DNA of 38,168 bases from Salinivibrio sharmensis (GCF_001995985.1 NZ_MUFC01000003.1:218979-257146); one strand, 5' to 3'. Shown: positions 1 to 9,365, counted from the first letter of the stretch. Translations and numbers: made by a program. Notes: a model not told the origin generated them from the sequence alone.

Positions 1-1481
1 TCAATCGGTCCTCCCGGCGGGTAGGCCTGTGGTGCGACCAAAACTTGCCCCTTAGGATCGGTCACCGCAAATTGGCTGCCATCAGGGGAGACCCGAACTT
101 GAAATTCTTTTTGTCCACCAGCTTGTAAAATTCGCACATCACCGTCGCCATGGCTCACCGAGCTTGCACTGACATAGCTTTGTGCCGCGATATCGGCCGG
201 ATCCTCCATGGTCACACGCATTTGCCCTGCCGCTGAGCGAGCGGGGCGAATCAATACGCGTTCATTGGCCGCCAAGCCGGCATCCACTTGCACTCGCATG
301 CCGTCGACATTAAAACTAGGCGGAGTGCCACTCGGTGTCACCGTCGATTGCTTTCCATCCGGTGATGTCAGGGTATATTGGGTGCCATCAAATTTAAGTT
401 GATAATCTCCCCGCTTGAGCTGCTGAAGATCATCGATATAGACTTTTAAGTCAGCGGTAGAGTCGCCGTTTTGGATCACTCGGGCGCTGGCAATACGATC
501 ACTGTTATAGTCGGTGAAAATGTTCTTTCCAACCTCACCGTTAAGGTCAAACCCTTGCCCTTGCAAGTCATTCAGCGCTTGAGAAAAACCAATCGCCATC
601 CGGCCTAATTCGTCTCGCGCTTGTCCTAAGGTATCATCACGGTATTCAAACAATGCCCCGAGTTTGCCGCGGATGTCTTGATTAGAAATCGCTTTCACTG
701 TCTTCCCTTCCACCAACGCCAAACGACGCTCTTGATGGTCAGGCTTACCCGGCAAGGTGGTCAGTTCACTGCTGTTCATGCCAGACACCAACATATGGCC
801 ACTGCCGATAATCACGTTGAATAGCCCATCCTCACGCGCGTTCACACTCACCTGTGTGTATTCAGAGAGCTCTCGGATCAGCTTGTCATGTCGGTCTAAC
901 AAGTCGTTGGCTTCGGCGGGGGTTTTGAGTATGGCTTTATGCACATCCACCAACTCTTGGCCAATGTCATTCATCCGTTTGACGGTGGCATCAATTTGCG
1001 AGGACGTATCAATCGATTGTTGCTGCAACACACCATAAACATCGTTCATACCAGCAGCGACCATACGCGCTTTCTCAAGCACGACCTTCCGAGCGCCCAT
1101 ATCACTGGGACTATCCGCCAGTCCTTTGACCGCCCCATAGAATTCGTTCATGTTTTCTGGAATTTTCTTGGCGGAGTGCGCCATCATATCGTCAAGCCGC
1201 CCAAGCTGTTCATTGCGGGCAGCAGCATGAGAAAGGTTTGACGTCGAGACATTTAGTTCGTTGACCGCAAACTTGTCATAGTTGCGGCGTATTGCCGCGG
1301 CATGGACACCGGTGCCGTAGTTATTGCCGCCCCAAAACTGGACATCATTGGTTTTTTGCTCAACCGACTGACGACTATATCCCTCCGTATTCACGTTAGA
1401 GATATTGTGACCTGTTGTATTCAGCTGTCGCTGCGCAGTCAGTACGCCTTGCGACCCAAGGGAAAGCAGGTCCAAGCCCAT
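1..1481 (-). CDS. flgK: flagellar hook-associated protein 1 FlgK (partial, C-terminal end outside the window)
   Basis: FlgK is the first hook-filament junction protein. It is exported by the flagellar type III system and forms a ring between hook and filament. The N-terminus reads MGLDLLSLGSQGVLTAQRQL, followed by an NTTGHNISNVNTEGY motif, the Asn-rich helix shared by rod, hook and junction proteins. About 493 codons lie in the window and the frame is still open at base 1, so the last part of the gene is missing. The ATG at 1481 follows GGAGG with a 4-base gap. It stands apart from flgJ: a terminator and a sigma-54-type promoter lie between them, so flgK probably starts its own unit, usually with flgL downstream. 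Family assignment is secure; the operon partner is not visible. Confidence 0.95.
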   Translation of the reverse strand, partial: MGLDLLSLGSQGVLTAQRQLNTTGHNISNVNTEGYSRQSVEQKTNDVQFWGGNNYGTGVHAAAIRRNYDKFAVNELNVSTSNLSHAAARNEQLGRLDDMMAHSAKKIPENMNEFYGAVKGLADSPSDMGARKVVLEKARMVAAGMNDVYGVLQQQSIDTSSQIDATVKRMNDIGQELVDVHKAILKTPAEANDLLDRHDKLIRELSEYTQVSVNAREDGLFNVIIGSGHMLVSGMNSSELTTLPGKPDHQERRLALVEGKTVKAISNQDIRGKLGALFEYRDDTLGQARDELGRMAIGFSQALNDLQGQGFDLNGEVGKNIFTDYNSDRIASARVIQNGDSTADLKVYIDDLQQLKRGDYQLKFDGTQYTLTSPDGKQSTVTPSGTPPSFNVDGMRVQVDAGLAANERVLIRPARSAAGQMRVTMEDPADIAAQSYVSASSVSHGDGDVRILQAGGQKEFQVRVSPDGSQFAVTDPKGQVLVAPQAYPPGGPI

Positions 1482-1527
1482 TGTGCCTCCAAATAACCCG
1501 GCAATTAAAACGAGATACTAGGGGTTA

Positions 1528-1543
1528 AGCAAAAATTGAGCCA
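1528..1543 (-). promoter_or_regulatory. putative sigma-54 (RpoN) promoter of flgK
   Basis: On the minus strand the sequence reads TGGCTC, five bases, TTGCT, matching the sigma-54 consensus TGGCAC-N5-TTGC[AT] with exact spacing and one changed base. It lies about 47 bases upstream of the flgK ATG. In Vibrio, sigma-54 with FlrC drives class III flagellar genes including flgKL, so the position fits. This is a prediction from sequence only. Confidence 0.75.
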
Positions 1544-1619
1544 AGGAGGAAACCTGGATTATTATCTAATTAAAACAATGCATTAAGGGTTTTGAGAGTG
1601 CAATTGAAACAAGGTGAGG

Positions 1620-1640
1620 TAAAAACGGCAAGCTCTTGCC
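1620..1640 (-). terminator. Rho-independent terminator after flgJ
   Basis: Read on the minus strand, GGCAAG and CTTGCC form a 6-bp stem with a two-base centre, followed by GTTTTTAC. It starts about 10 bases after the flgJ stop and would end the flgF-flgJ transcript before flgK. The stem is short, so termination may be partial. Confidence 0.6.
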
Positions 1641-1650
1641 TGCCGCTGCC

Positions 1651-2601
1651 TTAGTCCATCATGCCACGCACTTGGTCGAGCACACGAATGACTTTATCGG
1701 CATATTCCGGATCGGTGGCATACCCGGCTTGATGAAGCTCCCGAATAAACTGTTCAGGTTGCGCAGATTGCGATAAAGCTTGCTCATAGCGCGGGTTGTC
1801 ACGCAAAAATGAGACGAAATCGTCAAAACTCTCTTGATAGGAGGGATACGACCGAAAGCTTGCCGTTTCTTTGACCGGGATCCCGTCATACACTTCCAGG
1901 GTTTGTGTGGCGACTTTATCGCCTCCCCAACGTTGATCCGCTTTTATATTAAACAAGTTATGACTGTTATCGCGGGCATTGGCGATAACCTTTTTCCCCC
2001 AACCGGTTTCTAGTGCTGCTTGAGCAAGAATAATCGCCGGATCCGTGCCTAACGCTCGGGCCGCGCGACGAGCATGCGGTGCCAGCGTGTTCACAAAGGA
2101 GTCAGGCGAATCGAAGCCTTGTGAACGTTGGGGCGTAGGGGTGCTGGCGACTGGCGGCGCGATAGACTGACTATCGAGCGCCGCAATCGCTTTTTCTGCT
2201 GCCTCTCGACTACGGTTTTGATCCAACGGCAAAGATTGCGCCGACGCGCGAGCCGCTTCATTCATATCTGGCTGGCTGTCGCCTTGCGCTTTGCCTAATT
2301 GTTCAACAATCATATCCGCGAGGCCCAGTGAGCCCTCTCGGCTTAGTTCACTGGCCATTTGTTCATCGGCCATCTGCTCATAAAACTTCGAGGTACGATC
2401 GTCGATTAAGTCAGACTCAAACGCCTCATTGGCATCACGCATTGACTTGAACAGCATCTGGGTAAATAAGGACTCGAACTGCTCGGCGGCTGAACGCAAC
2501 GCCGCTTGCTCATCCCCTTCTTCCCCTTTCACGGCTTGGCGACGTAGTGAGTCGAGCTGGCTTATATCGTGTACAAATTGACTATCAACAGGAGATTTCA
2601 T
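1651..2601 (-). CDS. flgJ: flagellar rod assembly protein / peptidoglycan hydrolase FlgJ
   Basis: FlgJ caps the growing rod and cuts peptidoglycan so that the rod can cross the periplasm. Residues about 30-100 are the N-terminal rod-assembly domain (SAAEQFESLFTQMLFKSMRD). Residues 110-165 form a Gln/Ser/Pro-rich linker. Residues about 168-316 are a glucosaminidase (GH73-type) domain with the probable catalytic Glu198 in AQAALETGWG and the NLFNIKA motif. The 316-residue length is that of the two-domain beta/gamma-proteobacterial form. It is the last gene of the flgFGHIJ run, 8 bases after flgI. A terminator follows. The ATG at 2601 is preceded by an AGGG-type ribosome binding site. Confidence 0.96.
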   Translation of the reverse strand: MKSPVDSQFVHDISQLDSLRRQAVKGEEGDEQAALRSAAEQFESLFTQMLFKSMRDANEAFESDLIDDRTSKFYEQMADEQMASELSREGSLGLADMIVEQLGKAQGDSQPDMNEAARASAQSLPLDQNRSREAAEKAIAALDSQSIAPPVASTPTPQRSQGFDSPDSFVNTLAPHARRAARALGTDPAIILAQAALETGWGKKVIANARDNSHNLFNIKADQRWGGDKVATQTLEVYDGIPVKETASFRSYPSYQESFDDFVSFLRDNPRYEQALSQSAQPEQFIRELHQAGYATDPEYADKVIRVLDQVRGMMD

Positions 2602-2609
2602 GCGTTGCC

Positions 2610-3698
2610 CTATATCACTATCAATTGACCATCGATGGCCCCGGCTTGTTTCAGCGCTTGCAGAATCGCCATGAGATCCGAGGGTGCAGCACCAACGCCA
2701 TTCACGGCGCGTACTAAGTCGTCTAATGTCACGCCAGGTTTAAAGTGGAACATCCGCCCTTGCTCTTCCTCAACATTGATCTCGGTATCAGGCGTGACCA
2801 CAGCTTCACCGCCACCTAATGGATTAGGATGATCAACATTGAAGTCTTCTTGAATGGAAACCGTCATCCCCCCATGGGTGATCGCCGCAGGACGAAGACG
2901 AACATTTTGCCCGACCACAATCGTGCCAGTGCGCGAATTAACGATTATTTTCGCTGCCGCATCACCCGGCTGAAACTCAATATTTTCAACCGTTGATAAG
3001 AAAGCCACACGCTGGCTAACATCACGCGGCGCTCTGACTCTCACTGAGGTCGCATCCATAGCTGATGCGGTTGACGGACCAAGAAAGCGATTAACCGCAT
3101 CCGCCATACGCTGTGCGGTAGTAAAGTCGGATTGGAATAAGTTGAAAGTCAGGTAATCACCACGACCAAAAGGATTAGGGACTTCCCGCTCAACGGACGC
3201 GCCATTAGTGATCCGTCCAACGGTTGGGGTGTTGCCCACCAACTGAGAGCCATCAGCACCGGTGGCGCTAAAGCCGCCCACAATCAAGTTCCCTTGTGCG
3301 GTGGCATAGACATTACCATCCAAGCCTTTGAGAAAAGTTTGTAGCAAGGTGCCACCACGTAAGCTCTCTGCCGAACCAATCGACGACACGGTAACGTCAA
3401 GTTTTTGACCTTGTTTGGCAAACGCGGGCAAGTCAGCGGTGACGGCAACGGCGGCAATGTTAGCTGATTGAGGATTGATATCTGGCGGCAATTGGATGCC
3501 AAAGTTTTCCAGCATCGATTTAAAGCTTTGATCGGTAAAGGGCGTGCTTTCACCTGTACCGGGTAACCCCACCACCAAGCCATAGCCGGTTAGGGTGTTA
3601 CTGCGTACCCCAGCGACCTCCGCCACATCTTTGATGCGCGCGGCAAGGCTTGGCATCGCCACCATCAGCAAGACTATCGATAACAACCACTTTTTCAC
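2610..3698 (-). CDS. flgI: flagellar P-ring protein FlgI
   Basis: FlgI polymerises in the periplasm to form the P ring around the rod, at the peptidoglycan layer. The chosen start is the GTG at 3698, which follows GGAGAG with good spacing and gives a clean signal peptide beginning [19 protein letters not shown], probably cut before ARIKDVAEV. The frame is open further upstream to 3737, but that would put an arginine-containing extension before the signal peptide and overlap flgH. The 362-residue protein has the family's typical length and motifs: [15 protein letters not shown] near the mature N-terminus, and the C-terminal [19 protein letters not shown]. It lies 25 bases after flgH and 8 bases before flgJ. 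Confidence 0.95.
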   Translation of the reverse strand: MKKWLLSIVLLMVAMPSLAARIKDVAEVAGVRSNTLTGYGLVVGLPGTGESTPFTDQSFKSMLENFGIQLPPDINPQSANIAAVAVTADLPAFAKQGQKLDVTVSSIGSAESLRGGTLLQTFLKGLDGNVYATAQGNLIVGGFSATGADGSQLVGNTPTVGRITNGASVEREVPNPFGRGDYLTFNLFQSDFTTAQRMADAVNRFLGPSTASAMDATSVRVRAPRDVSQRVAFLSTVENIEFQPGDAAAKIIVNSRTGTIVVGQNVRLRPAAITHGGMTVSIQEDFNVDHPNPLGGGEAVVTPDTEINVEEEQGRMFHFKPGVTLDDLVRAVNGVGAAPSDLMAILQALKQAGAIDGQLIVI

Positions 3699-3723
3699 GT
3701 CAACTCTCCGACACATTGTAGGG

Positions 3724-4518
3724 CTACAAAGTGACATTAAAGAATCGTGCCAACCAGCCTTGCTCTTGGGTATCTTGTCGCTCCCCGGTGCCTGAATACT
3801 GAATTCTAGCGTTGGAAATACGGGTCGAAGCTATGGTGTTGTCAGGGCCAATATCGGCCGGACGAATGGTACCGCTGAGGCGGATATATTCATCCCCTGA
3901 ATTCAAGGTAAGCCACTTTTCACCGCGTACCATCAAATTCCCATTTGCGAGTACATCCACCACCTGCACAGAGATAGAGCCTTGGAGACTGTTGCTCTGA
4001 TCCGCCGAGGTGGAGCCGGTTACTGAGTTATCGTTACTGACCTCGTACGACAGTGTTCGCTCACCAATGGTGATCTCCTCACCGCCGAGCGACAAGGGAT
4101 CCATACTGAGATCATTGGATTTAGCCAAGTCAGAACTGGCACTTTTTTGCGCTTGGGTGTTTTCTTCCAGCATCACGGTCACAATGTCACCCAGACCACG
4201 TGGTTTTGAGCCATCGTACAGGTCGCGCTGGTCATTCACGTTGAATAAGGAGCCTGTCGCCGTGGCGTAATGCTCAGGCGCTTGTTGGGGCCGGATCGGT
4301 GACCACGCTGGGTCATCCGCTTTGGGGTCTTCACGTTGACGCAATAAGCCAATCAAGCCTTCGCTGTCCGGTGTGGTGTCCCCTTCGACCGCGTCGGTGG
4401 TCGAGGTCGCTTGGTCAAGATCACTGCCTGTGTCTTGTTGCCCCGGCAATGAACAGCCACCTAGCCCCAACAAAGTGGCAAGGAAAAGGCCTGGGATTAA
4501 TATACGTTGCACCGTCAT
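3724..4518 (-). CDS. flgH: flagellar L-ring lipoprotein FlgH
   Basis: FlgH forms the L ring in the outer membrane, the outermost bushing of the rod. The N-terminus is a lipoprotein signal: a hydrophobic stretch ends in LLGLGGC, so Cys22 should be lipidated. Typical FlgH blocks follow: [30 protein letters not shown] and [20 protein letters not shown]. Two ATGs lie in tandem (4521 and 4518). I chose the second because AAGGAGG is five bases from it and only two from the first. The 264-residue protein is of normal length, with an Asp/Thr-rich stretch just after the lipobox. It lies between flgG and flgI in the same unit. Confidence 0.95.
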   Translation of the reverse strand: MTVQRILIPGLFLATLLGLGGCSLPGQQDTGSDLDQATSTTDAVEGDTTPDSEGLIGLLRQREDPKADDPAWSPIRPQQAPEHYATATGSLFNVNDQRDLYDGSKPRGLGDIVTVMLEENTQAQKSASSDLAKSNDLSMDPLSLGGEEITIGERTLSYEVSNDNSVTGSTSADQSNSLQGSISVQVVDVLANGNLMVRGEKWLTLNSGDEYIRLSGTIRPADIGPDNTIASTRISNARIQYSGTGERQDTQEQGWLARFFNVTL

Positions 4519-4538
4519 CATTGCCTCCTTAACCCTTA

Positions 4539-5327
4539 TTACAGCTGCTGATTGACGTAGCTGAGCATCTGGTCGACCGACGAGATCACTTTGGAGTTCA
4601 TTTCATACACACGCTGAGCCTCAATCATATTCACCAGCTCTTCGGTAACATTGACGTTAGAGGTTTCCAGCATCGATTGCTTCACTTCACCGAAACCATC
4701 AAGTCCAGGTACCCCTTCTTGAGGATCACCACTCGCGCCAGTGGGTAGGTAAATATTCTGGCCGATAGGCTCCAACCCACCTGGGTTAATAAAATCAACC
4801 GTGGTAATTTGGCCGAGTACTTGGTTCTCTTGCTGACCACGTAATCGCACAGACACTTCACCATCCGTTCCGACCGTAATTTGTACCGCGTCTTCAGGAA
4901 CAGTAATTTCTGGCTCTAGCGTATAGCCCGCCCCTGATGTCACTATCGTGCCTTCGTCATTCAGGGTAAATTGGCCGTTACGCTGATAGCCAATGTTGCC
5001 ATCAGGCAGCAATACTTGGAAAAAGCCATCCCCTTCAATCATCATATCAAGGGCATTGTCTGTGGTTTGCACATTACCATTGGTGTGCACGCGCTGAGTG
5101 GCCACCACTTTTGAACCAGCACCGAGCATCAACCCACTTGGCAACTCAGTGTTCTGTGAGGATTGCCCACCCGGTTGGTTGATGTTCTGGTAGAAGAGAT
5201 CTTCAAACACCGCGCGTGATTTTTTAAACCCGACCGTAGATGCGTTGGCTAGGTTATTCGAAATCGTCGAGATATTGGTCTGCTGCGCATCAAGTCCGGT
5301 TTTACTGACCCATAATGCTGGATGCAT
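4539..5327 (-). CDS. flgG: flagellar distal rod protein FlgG
   Basis: FlgG builds the distal rod between proximal rod and hook. The sequence begins [20 protein letters not shown] and carries the family signature [20 protein letters not shown]. The C-terminal heptad-rich helix ends in [21 protein letters not shown], which pairs with the N-terminal helix in the assembled rod. Its 262 residues are the standard size. The start follows AGAGGAAG with five bases spacing. It lies 22 bases after flgF and 20 bases before flgH, consistent with co-transcription. Confidence 0.97.
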   Translation of the reverse strand: MHPALWVSKTGLDAQQTNISTISNNLANASTVGFKKSRAVFEDLFYQNINQPGGQSSQNTELPSGLMLGAGSKVVATQRVHTNGNVQTTDNALDMMIEGDGFFQVLLPDGNIGYQRNGQFTLNDEGTIVTSGAGYTLEPEITVPEDAVQITVGTDGEVSVRLRGQQENQVLGQITTVDFINPGGLEPIGQNIYLPTGASGDPQEGVPGLDGFGEVKQSMLETSNVNVTEELVNMIEAQRVYEMNSKVISSVDQMLSYVNQQL

Positions 5328-5349
5328 AATTACTTCCTCTTAATAAACC

Positions 5350-6099
5350 TTAGCCAAGCCGTAATAACGATGAAGACGACTCGTCCATTTTTTCCGCGGT
5401 TTTCATTAACTTCACTTGCATTTCAAAATGACGTTGCAAGTCGATTAACCCAGTCATCTCACCCACAGCGTTGACATTACTGCCTTCTAAGGCGCCCGTT
5501 TGCAAGGTCACACCGGCATCGGCCGGAAACACAGTGCCGGGCTCTTTGGGTTTGAACACGCCGTCTTTGTCTTTAAAGAGATCTTGATTATCTGGGCGAA
5601 CCAGTTTGATTCTATCCACCACTTCCATCGCATCAGCTGGCGCACCTTGGGGGAGTACCGAGACACCGCCGTCTTTGCCCACTTCAATTTTGGCTGCAGG
5701 GAGGGGAATAAATATCGGGCCCCCACTCTCTCCGAGAATGAGATTACCATTACTGTTTTGGAGTAAACCGGTTTGATCTACTTTGAGATGGCCCGCACGG
5801 GTGTAGCCTTCTTGCCCTTGGCTGTCTAGCACTGACATCCAGCCTTCACCTTGCACCGCCACGTCTAAGTTTCGGCCAGTGGTGATCGTCGAGCCTTGCT
5901 CAAAGCTATATCCAGGTCGCTCAGTCATGTTAAACACACGGCTGGGTAGTCCTTCACCATAGGCCTGCATGGAGCGAGATTGCTCCAAATCTGCTCGAAA
6001 GCCTGTGGTGCTGACATTGGCCAGGTTATTGGCGCGCAGTTGCATAGCTTGCATATCTTGCTTTGCGCCACTCATGGCTAGGTATAACGAGCGATCCAT
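5350..6099 (-). CDS. flgF: flagellar proximal rod protein FlgF
   Basis: FlgF is a proximal rod subunit. The protein starts MDRSLYLAMSGAKQDMQAMQ and has the rod/hook signature LRANNLANVSTTGFRAD, with a C-terminal helix around LIDLQRHFEMQVKLMKTAEK. I start it at the ATG at 6099, preceded by GGAGG nine bases upstream and matching family N-termini. An in-frame start 18 bases upstream (6117) would add six residues and overlap the ribosome binding site. At 249 residues it is normal size. It is the first gene of a second flagellar unit: a strong terminator and a sigma-54-type promoter separate it from flgE. Confidence 0.95.
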   Translation of the reverse strand: MDRSLYLAMSGAKQDMQAMQLRANNLANVSTTGFRADLEQSRSMQAYGEGLPSRVFNMTERPGYSFEQGSTITTGRNLDVAVQGEGWMSVLDSQGQEGYTRAGHLKVDQTGLLQNSNGNLILGESGGPIFIPLPAAKIEVGKDGGVSVLPQGAPADAMEVVDRIKLVRPDNQDLFKDKDGVFKPKEPGTVFPADAGVTLQTGALEGSNVNAVGEMTGLIDLQRHFEMQVKLMKTAEKMDESSSSLLRLG

Positions 6100-6135
6100 A
6101 ATTGGTTGCCTCCACAATCGTTCTATCTAGAACAA

Positions 6136-6151
6136 AGCAAAGAGCGTGCCA
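6136..6151 (-). promoter_or_regulatory. putative internal sigma-54 promoter of flgFGHIJ
   Basis: The minus strand reads TGGCAC, five bases, TTGCT: a full match to the sigma-54 consensus with the right spacing. It lies in the 171-base gap between flgE and flgF, 37 bases before the flgF ATG. With the hairpin at 6230-6264 it suggests separate transcription of flgFGHIJ. Confidence 0.85.
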
Positions 6152-6229
6152 GTAATTTTGATCCCTTATTATCAGAGTGTTATGTGGAATTATAACGTTG
6201 AAAAGGAATAACAATGAGGAGGAATGGAA

Positions 6230-6264
6230 AAGCCTTGCCGCCCTAAGAGTCGGCGGCAAGGCTT
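6230..6264 (-). terminator. hairpin / terminator between flgE and flgF
   Basis: A perfect 13-bp stem (AAGCCTTGCCGCC with GGCGGCAAGGCTT) and a nine-base loop sit 6 bases after the flgE stop. On the minus strand the stem is followed by a short run, TTCC after the paired CTT, so the U tract is weak. It probably ends or attenuates the flgBCDE transcript, or stabilises its 3' end. Confidence 0.65.
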
Positions 6265-6270
6265 GGATCA

Positions 6271-7584
6271 CTAACGGATTTGTAGGATATTTTGTTGCAT
6301 CTGGTTGCTCACTTCCAAGGCACGTGAGTTCGCTTGGAAGTTTCGCTGCGCGGTGATCAAATCAACCAACTCTTGGGTCATATCGATATTGGACTGCTCG
6401 ATCGTCCCGCTTTTTACCTGACCAAAGGCGCCTTGCATCGCTTCACCAAAAACGGGGTCACCCGAATCTTGAGTCACATCCCATTGGGTATTGCCTACTT
6501 GGGCTAAGCCTTGCTGGTTGGCGACGCGCACCATCGCAACCCGCCCCAACGCGACATTTTCACCGTTACTGTAGGTCGCCATAATGGTGCCTTTAGGATC
6601 AATATCGACCTTGGTGAGATACCCCGTGGTTGCGCCATCATCGGTGAATTTTCGCATCTCAAACGGTGCCGCATACTGGGTCGGATTATCGAAGTTGAGC
6701 GTAAGCTGCTGATCACCATTCGCGCCGTTCATTTCCAATCCCGCCCCTGCAGGCCCTAGGGTATCGGTCACGATCGGATTACCACCATTGACATTGTTCA
6801 CTGAGCCATCAGAGTTAAAGTCGATGGTGTGGCCAACCTGTCCAGCGGCATTGGTAGCATTACCGCCTTGAATATTAACCGGTTTCTCACCTTCAGGGTC
6901 GGTCATGGTGTAGTACACCGACCAACTGTTCGGGTTCGCCGGATCGTTGCCTTTTACATAATAGGTCGACAATTTGTACGGCTGCCCAAGCGAGTCATAG
7001 ACCGTGGCAGAGGTTTGCTTGTTATAGGTTTCTGGGTCTTCAAAGTTAAACTGCGCTGGGTCTTTTTCTTCCCCGCCGGCAGGCAAGTTCAAGCCGATAT
7101 CAACATTTTGTGACGCACGAGGCTGGCCAAACTGATCCGGGACATTGAGCGACTGCGGCTCATAAGACGAAACCTGCTGAGTATCAGGGTCGACATTATA
7201 ACCGAGCAGATACTGGCCTTCAGAGTTGATAATGTCGTTGTTTTTATCAAGGTGGAAGGCACCGTTGCGCGTTAAGTGGTAATCGTTGTTTTGCAGCTTG
7301 TCATTTGAGACGCCGAAAAAGCCATTACCGCTAATCCGCAAATCAAGCGGGTTGTTGGTGTAGATACTCGAGCCTTCGTGGAACTGCTGTGCCACGGTCG
7401 ACGTTTGCACACCGGTCCCGTTTGTGGTCTTCGAATTTGAGAAGATGGAGGTTGAGTAGACATCACCAAACTCAGCACGTGACTCCTTAAAGCCATACGT
7501 ATTGGCATTCGAGATGTTGTTACTGGTGGTGTTCATGTCTTTCTGGGCCGCACCAAGGCCACTTAACGCAATATTAAAACCCAT
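6271..7584 (-). CDS. flgE: flagellar hook protein FlgE
   Basis: FlgE is the subunit of the hook, the flexible joint between rod and filament. It begins MGFNIALSGLGAAQKDMNTT with the signature NTTSNNISNANTYGFKES, and ends with the conserved C-terminal helix LVDLITAQRNFQANSRALE. The middle (about residues 80-370) is the variable, surface-exposed part with Asn/Gly-rich stretches. At 437 residues it is of usual vibrio size. AGGAG lies nine bases before the ATG. It follows flgD by 24 bases and is the last gene before the terminator at 6230-6264. Confidence 0.97.
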   Translation of the reverse strand: MGFNIALSGLGAAQKDMNTTSNNISNANTYGFKESRAEFGDVYSTSIFSNSKTTNGTGVQTSTVAQQFHEGSSIYTNNPLDLRISGNGFFGVSNDKLQNNDYHLTRNGAFHLDKNNDIINSEGQYLLGYNVDPDTQQVSSYEPQSLNVPDQFGQPRASQNVDIGLNLPAGGEEKDPAQFNFEDPETYNKQTSATVYDSLGQPYKLSTYYVKGNDPANPNSWSVYYTMTDPEGEKPVNIQGGNATNAAGQVGHTIDFNSDGSVNNVNGGNPIVTDTLGPAGAGLEMNGANGDQQLTLNFDNPTQYAAPFEMRKFTDDGATTGYLTKVDIDPKGTIMATYSNGENVALGRVAMVRVANQQGLAQVGNTQWDVTQDSGDPVFGEAMQGAFGQVKSGTIEQSNIDMTQELVDLITAQRNFQANSRALEVSNQMQQNILQIR

Positions 7585-7608
7585 TGCTTTTCACTCCTAA
7601 TAAATCGG

Positions 7609-8352
7609 TTAGCCTTTCGTCACATTTCCGACGTCGGCATTACCGACCTCTAGCACTTCAGCAAGCTTAAACGGTGAGGAGAAGCCGGCAAGATTTAGCA
7701 TCACGTTGCCATCGCCATTCCCCAGCAAGACACTATTGACATTGGCATAGGTCGACACATCAAACTCTTGAGTTTGGCCATCAACCAAGCCGCTAACTTT
7801 GAGCTTATAGGTCCCTTCCGGCATAGGATTGCCGTTATCGTCGAGCCCATCCCATTCCACACGGTGATCGCCCGGCGGTTTGGCACCCATACTGAACGTT
7901 CTTAATAGCTGTCCTTGTTCGTTTTCAACTCGGACACTGACGTTATCGAGCGCACGCGGCAACTTCACCATACCAGCCACACCGCCAGTCTCTCCTTTCA
8001 CACCTGTCGATCCAGGCACAAGGACATCACGTCCGACCAAGGATGACGCTTGCAGTGCTTGGTTGGAAGTAATCGACTCGTTGAACGTATCAAATTGATT
8101 GTTCATTTTGCCGATGCCTTCTACCGTCGCAAAAGACGCCATCTGCGAGATCATCTTGTCATTATCGACAGGTTTAAACGGATCCTGTTGTGACAGCTGT
8201 TTGGTGAGCAGAGAAAGAAAGTCTTCTTGCTTGAGGGCCTGCTTGCCTGTTGTACTATCTTGGCTCTCTTGCAGTTTTTTCTCTTGCTGCGCCTTTAGCT
8301 GGTCAATGTAGGACAGTCCGTTACTCGAACCTGTACCGTCGATTCCGGCCAT
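7609..8352 (-). CDS. flgD: flagellar hook-capping protein FlgD
   Basis: FlgD sits at the tip of the growing hook and guides FlgE polymerisation. Residues about 40-90 carry the FlgD N-terminal signature (LKQEDFLSLLTKQLSQQDPFKPVDNDKMI, here split by no gap). The second half has the Ig-like FlgD fold, with VEWDGLDDNGNPMPEGTYKL typical of the family. Its 247 residues match vibrio FlgD. The ATG at 8352 is preceded by AGGAGG. The first 35 residues are Gln/Lys/Ser-rich and likely disordered, as expected for an export signal. It lies between flgC (14 bases) and flgE (24 bases). Confidence 0.95.
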   Translation of the reverse strand: MAGIDGTGSSNGLSYIDQLKAQQEKKLQESQDSTTGKQALKQEDFLSLLTKQLSQQDPFKPVDNDKMISQMASFATVEGIGKMNNQFDTFNESITSNQALQASSLVGRDVLVPGSTGVKGETGGVAGMVKLPRALDNVSVRVENEQGQLLRTFSMGAKPPGDHRVEWDGLDDNGNPMPEGTYKLKVSGLVDGQTQEFDVSTYANVNSVLLGNGDGNVMLNLAGFSSPFKLAEVLEVGNADVGNVTKG

Positions 8353-8366
8353 CTTCGCCTCCTACA

Positions 8367-8780
8367 TTACTGCCCCATCTGAAGCGTACGCATCAGCATT
8401 TGTTTACTGGCATCGGCAACCTGCACGTTGGTCTGATAGGCCCGCGATGCCGAAATCATGTTCGCCATTTCTTCCATGACATTTACGTTTGGTTTGAAGA
8501 TATACCCTTCTTCATTCGACATCGGATGATCAGGGTTATATTCCGCCCGTAATGGCTTTTGGCTTTCCACAATACCGTCAATGTTGACTGGCACACTTTC
8601 CCCTTGCTGTTTGAAGCGGTTAAGCTCCGCAGAGAAAATCGGATGCCGAGCTCGATAAGTTTCTTCCGCAGAACTGCTCACCGAATTGGCATTGGCCAGG
8701 TTGCTTGATGTGGTGTTCAATCGTACTGACTCGGCGCTCATCGCCGATCCCGACACGTTAAAAATATTAAACAAACTCAT
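8367..8780 (-). CDS. flgC: flagellar proximal rod protein FlgC
   Basis: FlgC is a proximal rod subunit. The 137-residue protein starts MSLFNIFNVSGSAMSAESVR, has the rod signature LNTTSSNLANANSVSSS, and ends with the conserved helix EEMANMISASRAYQTNVQVA followed by LMRTLQMGQ. Length and both terminal motifs are standard. It begins three bases after the flgB stop, so translation is probably coupled. Confidence 0.97.
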   Translation of the reverse strand: MSLFNIFNVSGSAMSAESVRLNTTSSNLANANSVSSSAEETYRARHPIFSAELNRFKQQGESVPVNIDGIVESQKPLRAEYNPDHPMSNEEGYIFKPNVNVMEEMANMISASRAYQTNVQVADASKQMLMRTLQMGQ

Positions 8781-8783
8781 CGA

Positions 8784-9179
8784 TTATTTCCCATTCAATG
8801 CCTTCTTCATGTTCTTGAACTTAGAGCCAAGAAAGTCCAGTGAGGCTTGGTATTCCAGTGCGTTCTGCATGAACAAATTCTTTTCTAATTGCGCATCAAC
8901 CGTGTTGCCATCGCCAGTGTCTGGCTGCGTGGGGATACGGTATTTCTTTTCCCCCATCACCTGGCTAGAGGCAGCAATGTGCCGCTCATTGGTGCGGCTT
9001 AGGCCAATACTTGCCTCGGATGTTGCCGCTTTTAAGGCGCGTTGAAAGTCGATGTCTTGCGCCTTGTAACCTGGCGTGTTGGCATTCGCAATGTTGCTAG
9101 ACAGGGTTTCTGCCCGCTTGCCTCTAACGCCAACTGTGTGCTGGTGCACACCAAGTGCATTGTCAAATGTGATCGCCAT
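8784..9179 (-). CDS. flgB: flagellar proximal rod protein FlgB
   Basis: FlgB is the first proximal rod subunit in this operon. The protein begins MAITFDNALGVHQHTVGVRG and has the signature TLSSNIANANTPGYKAQDID. The C-terminal helix around NALEYQASLDFLGSKFKNMK is also conserved. I start it at the ATG at 9179, six bases after GGAGG. A TTG two codons upstream is in frame but sits too close to that site. The 131-residue length is typical. It heads the flgBCDE unit, with a sigma-54-type promoter 34 bases upstream. Confidence 0.95.
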   Translation of the reverse strand: MAITFDNALGVHQHTVGVRGKRAETLSSNIANANTPGYKAQDIDFQRALKAATSEASIGLSRTNERHIAASSQVMGEKKYRIPTQPDTGDGNTVDAQLEKNLFMQNALEYQASLDFLGSKFKNMKKALNGK

Positions 9180-9212
9180 GGACAACCTCCGAGTTCTTAC
9201 TGCATGTAATAA

Positions 9213-9228
9213 AGCAAACAGGGTGCCA
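9213..9228 (-). promoter_or_regulatory. putative sigma-54 promoter of flgBCDE
   Basis: On the minus strand TGGCAC, five bases, TTGCT matches the sigma-54 consensus completely, 34 bases before the flgB ATG. Vibrio flgB operons are class III genes driven by sigma-54 and FlrC, so family knowledge and sequence agree. Confidence 0.88.
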
Positions 9229-9330
9229 AGTTTTCAACAAGGCCTTGTTTTTGTCTTGAGCTCAGGTAGGACGCGGGGTGAGAGACAGGAATATCTATCG
9301 ATAAAAAGTGAGAGAGCGGCAGAGAGATGT

Positions 9331-9364
9331 AAAAAGCGGCAAACAATGTGCCGCTTTGCCGCTT
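9331..9364 (-). terminator. terminator after cheR
   Basis: Just past the cheR stop, the minus strand forms a 10-bp stem (AAGCGGCAAA with TTTGCCGCTT) followed by TTTAC. A second GCGGC within the loop allows an alternative, shorter pairing. It isolates cheVR from the flgB promoter. Confidence 0.75.
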
Positions 9365-9365
9365 A

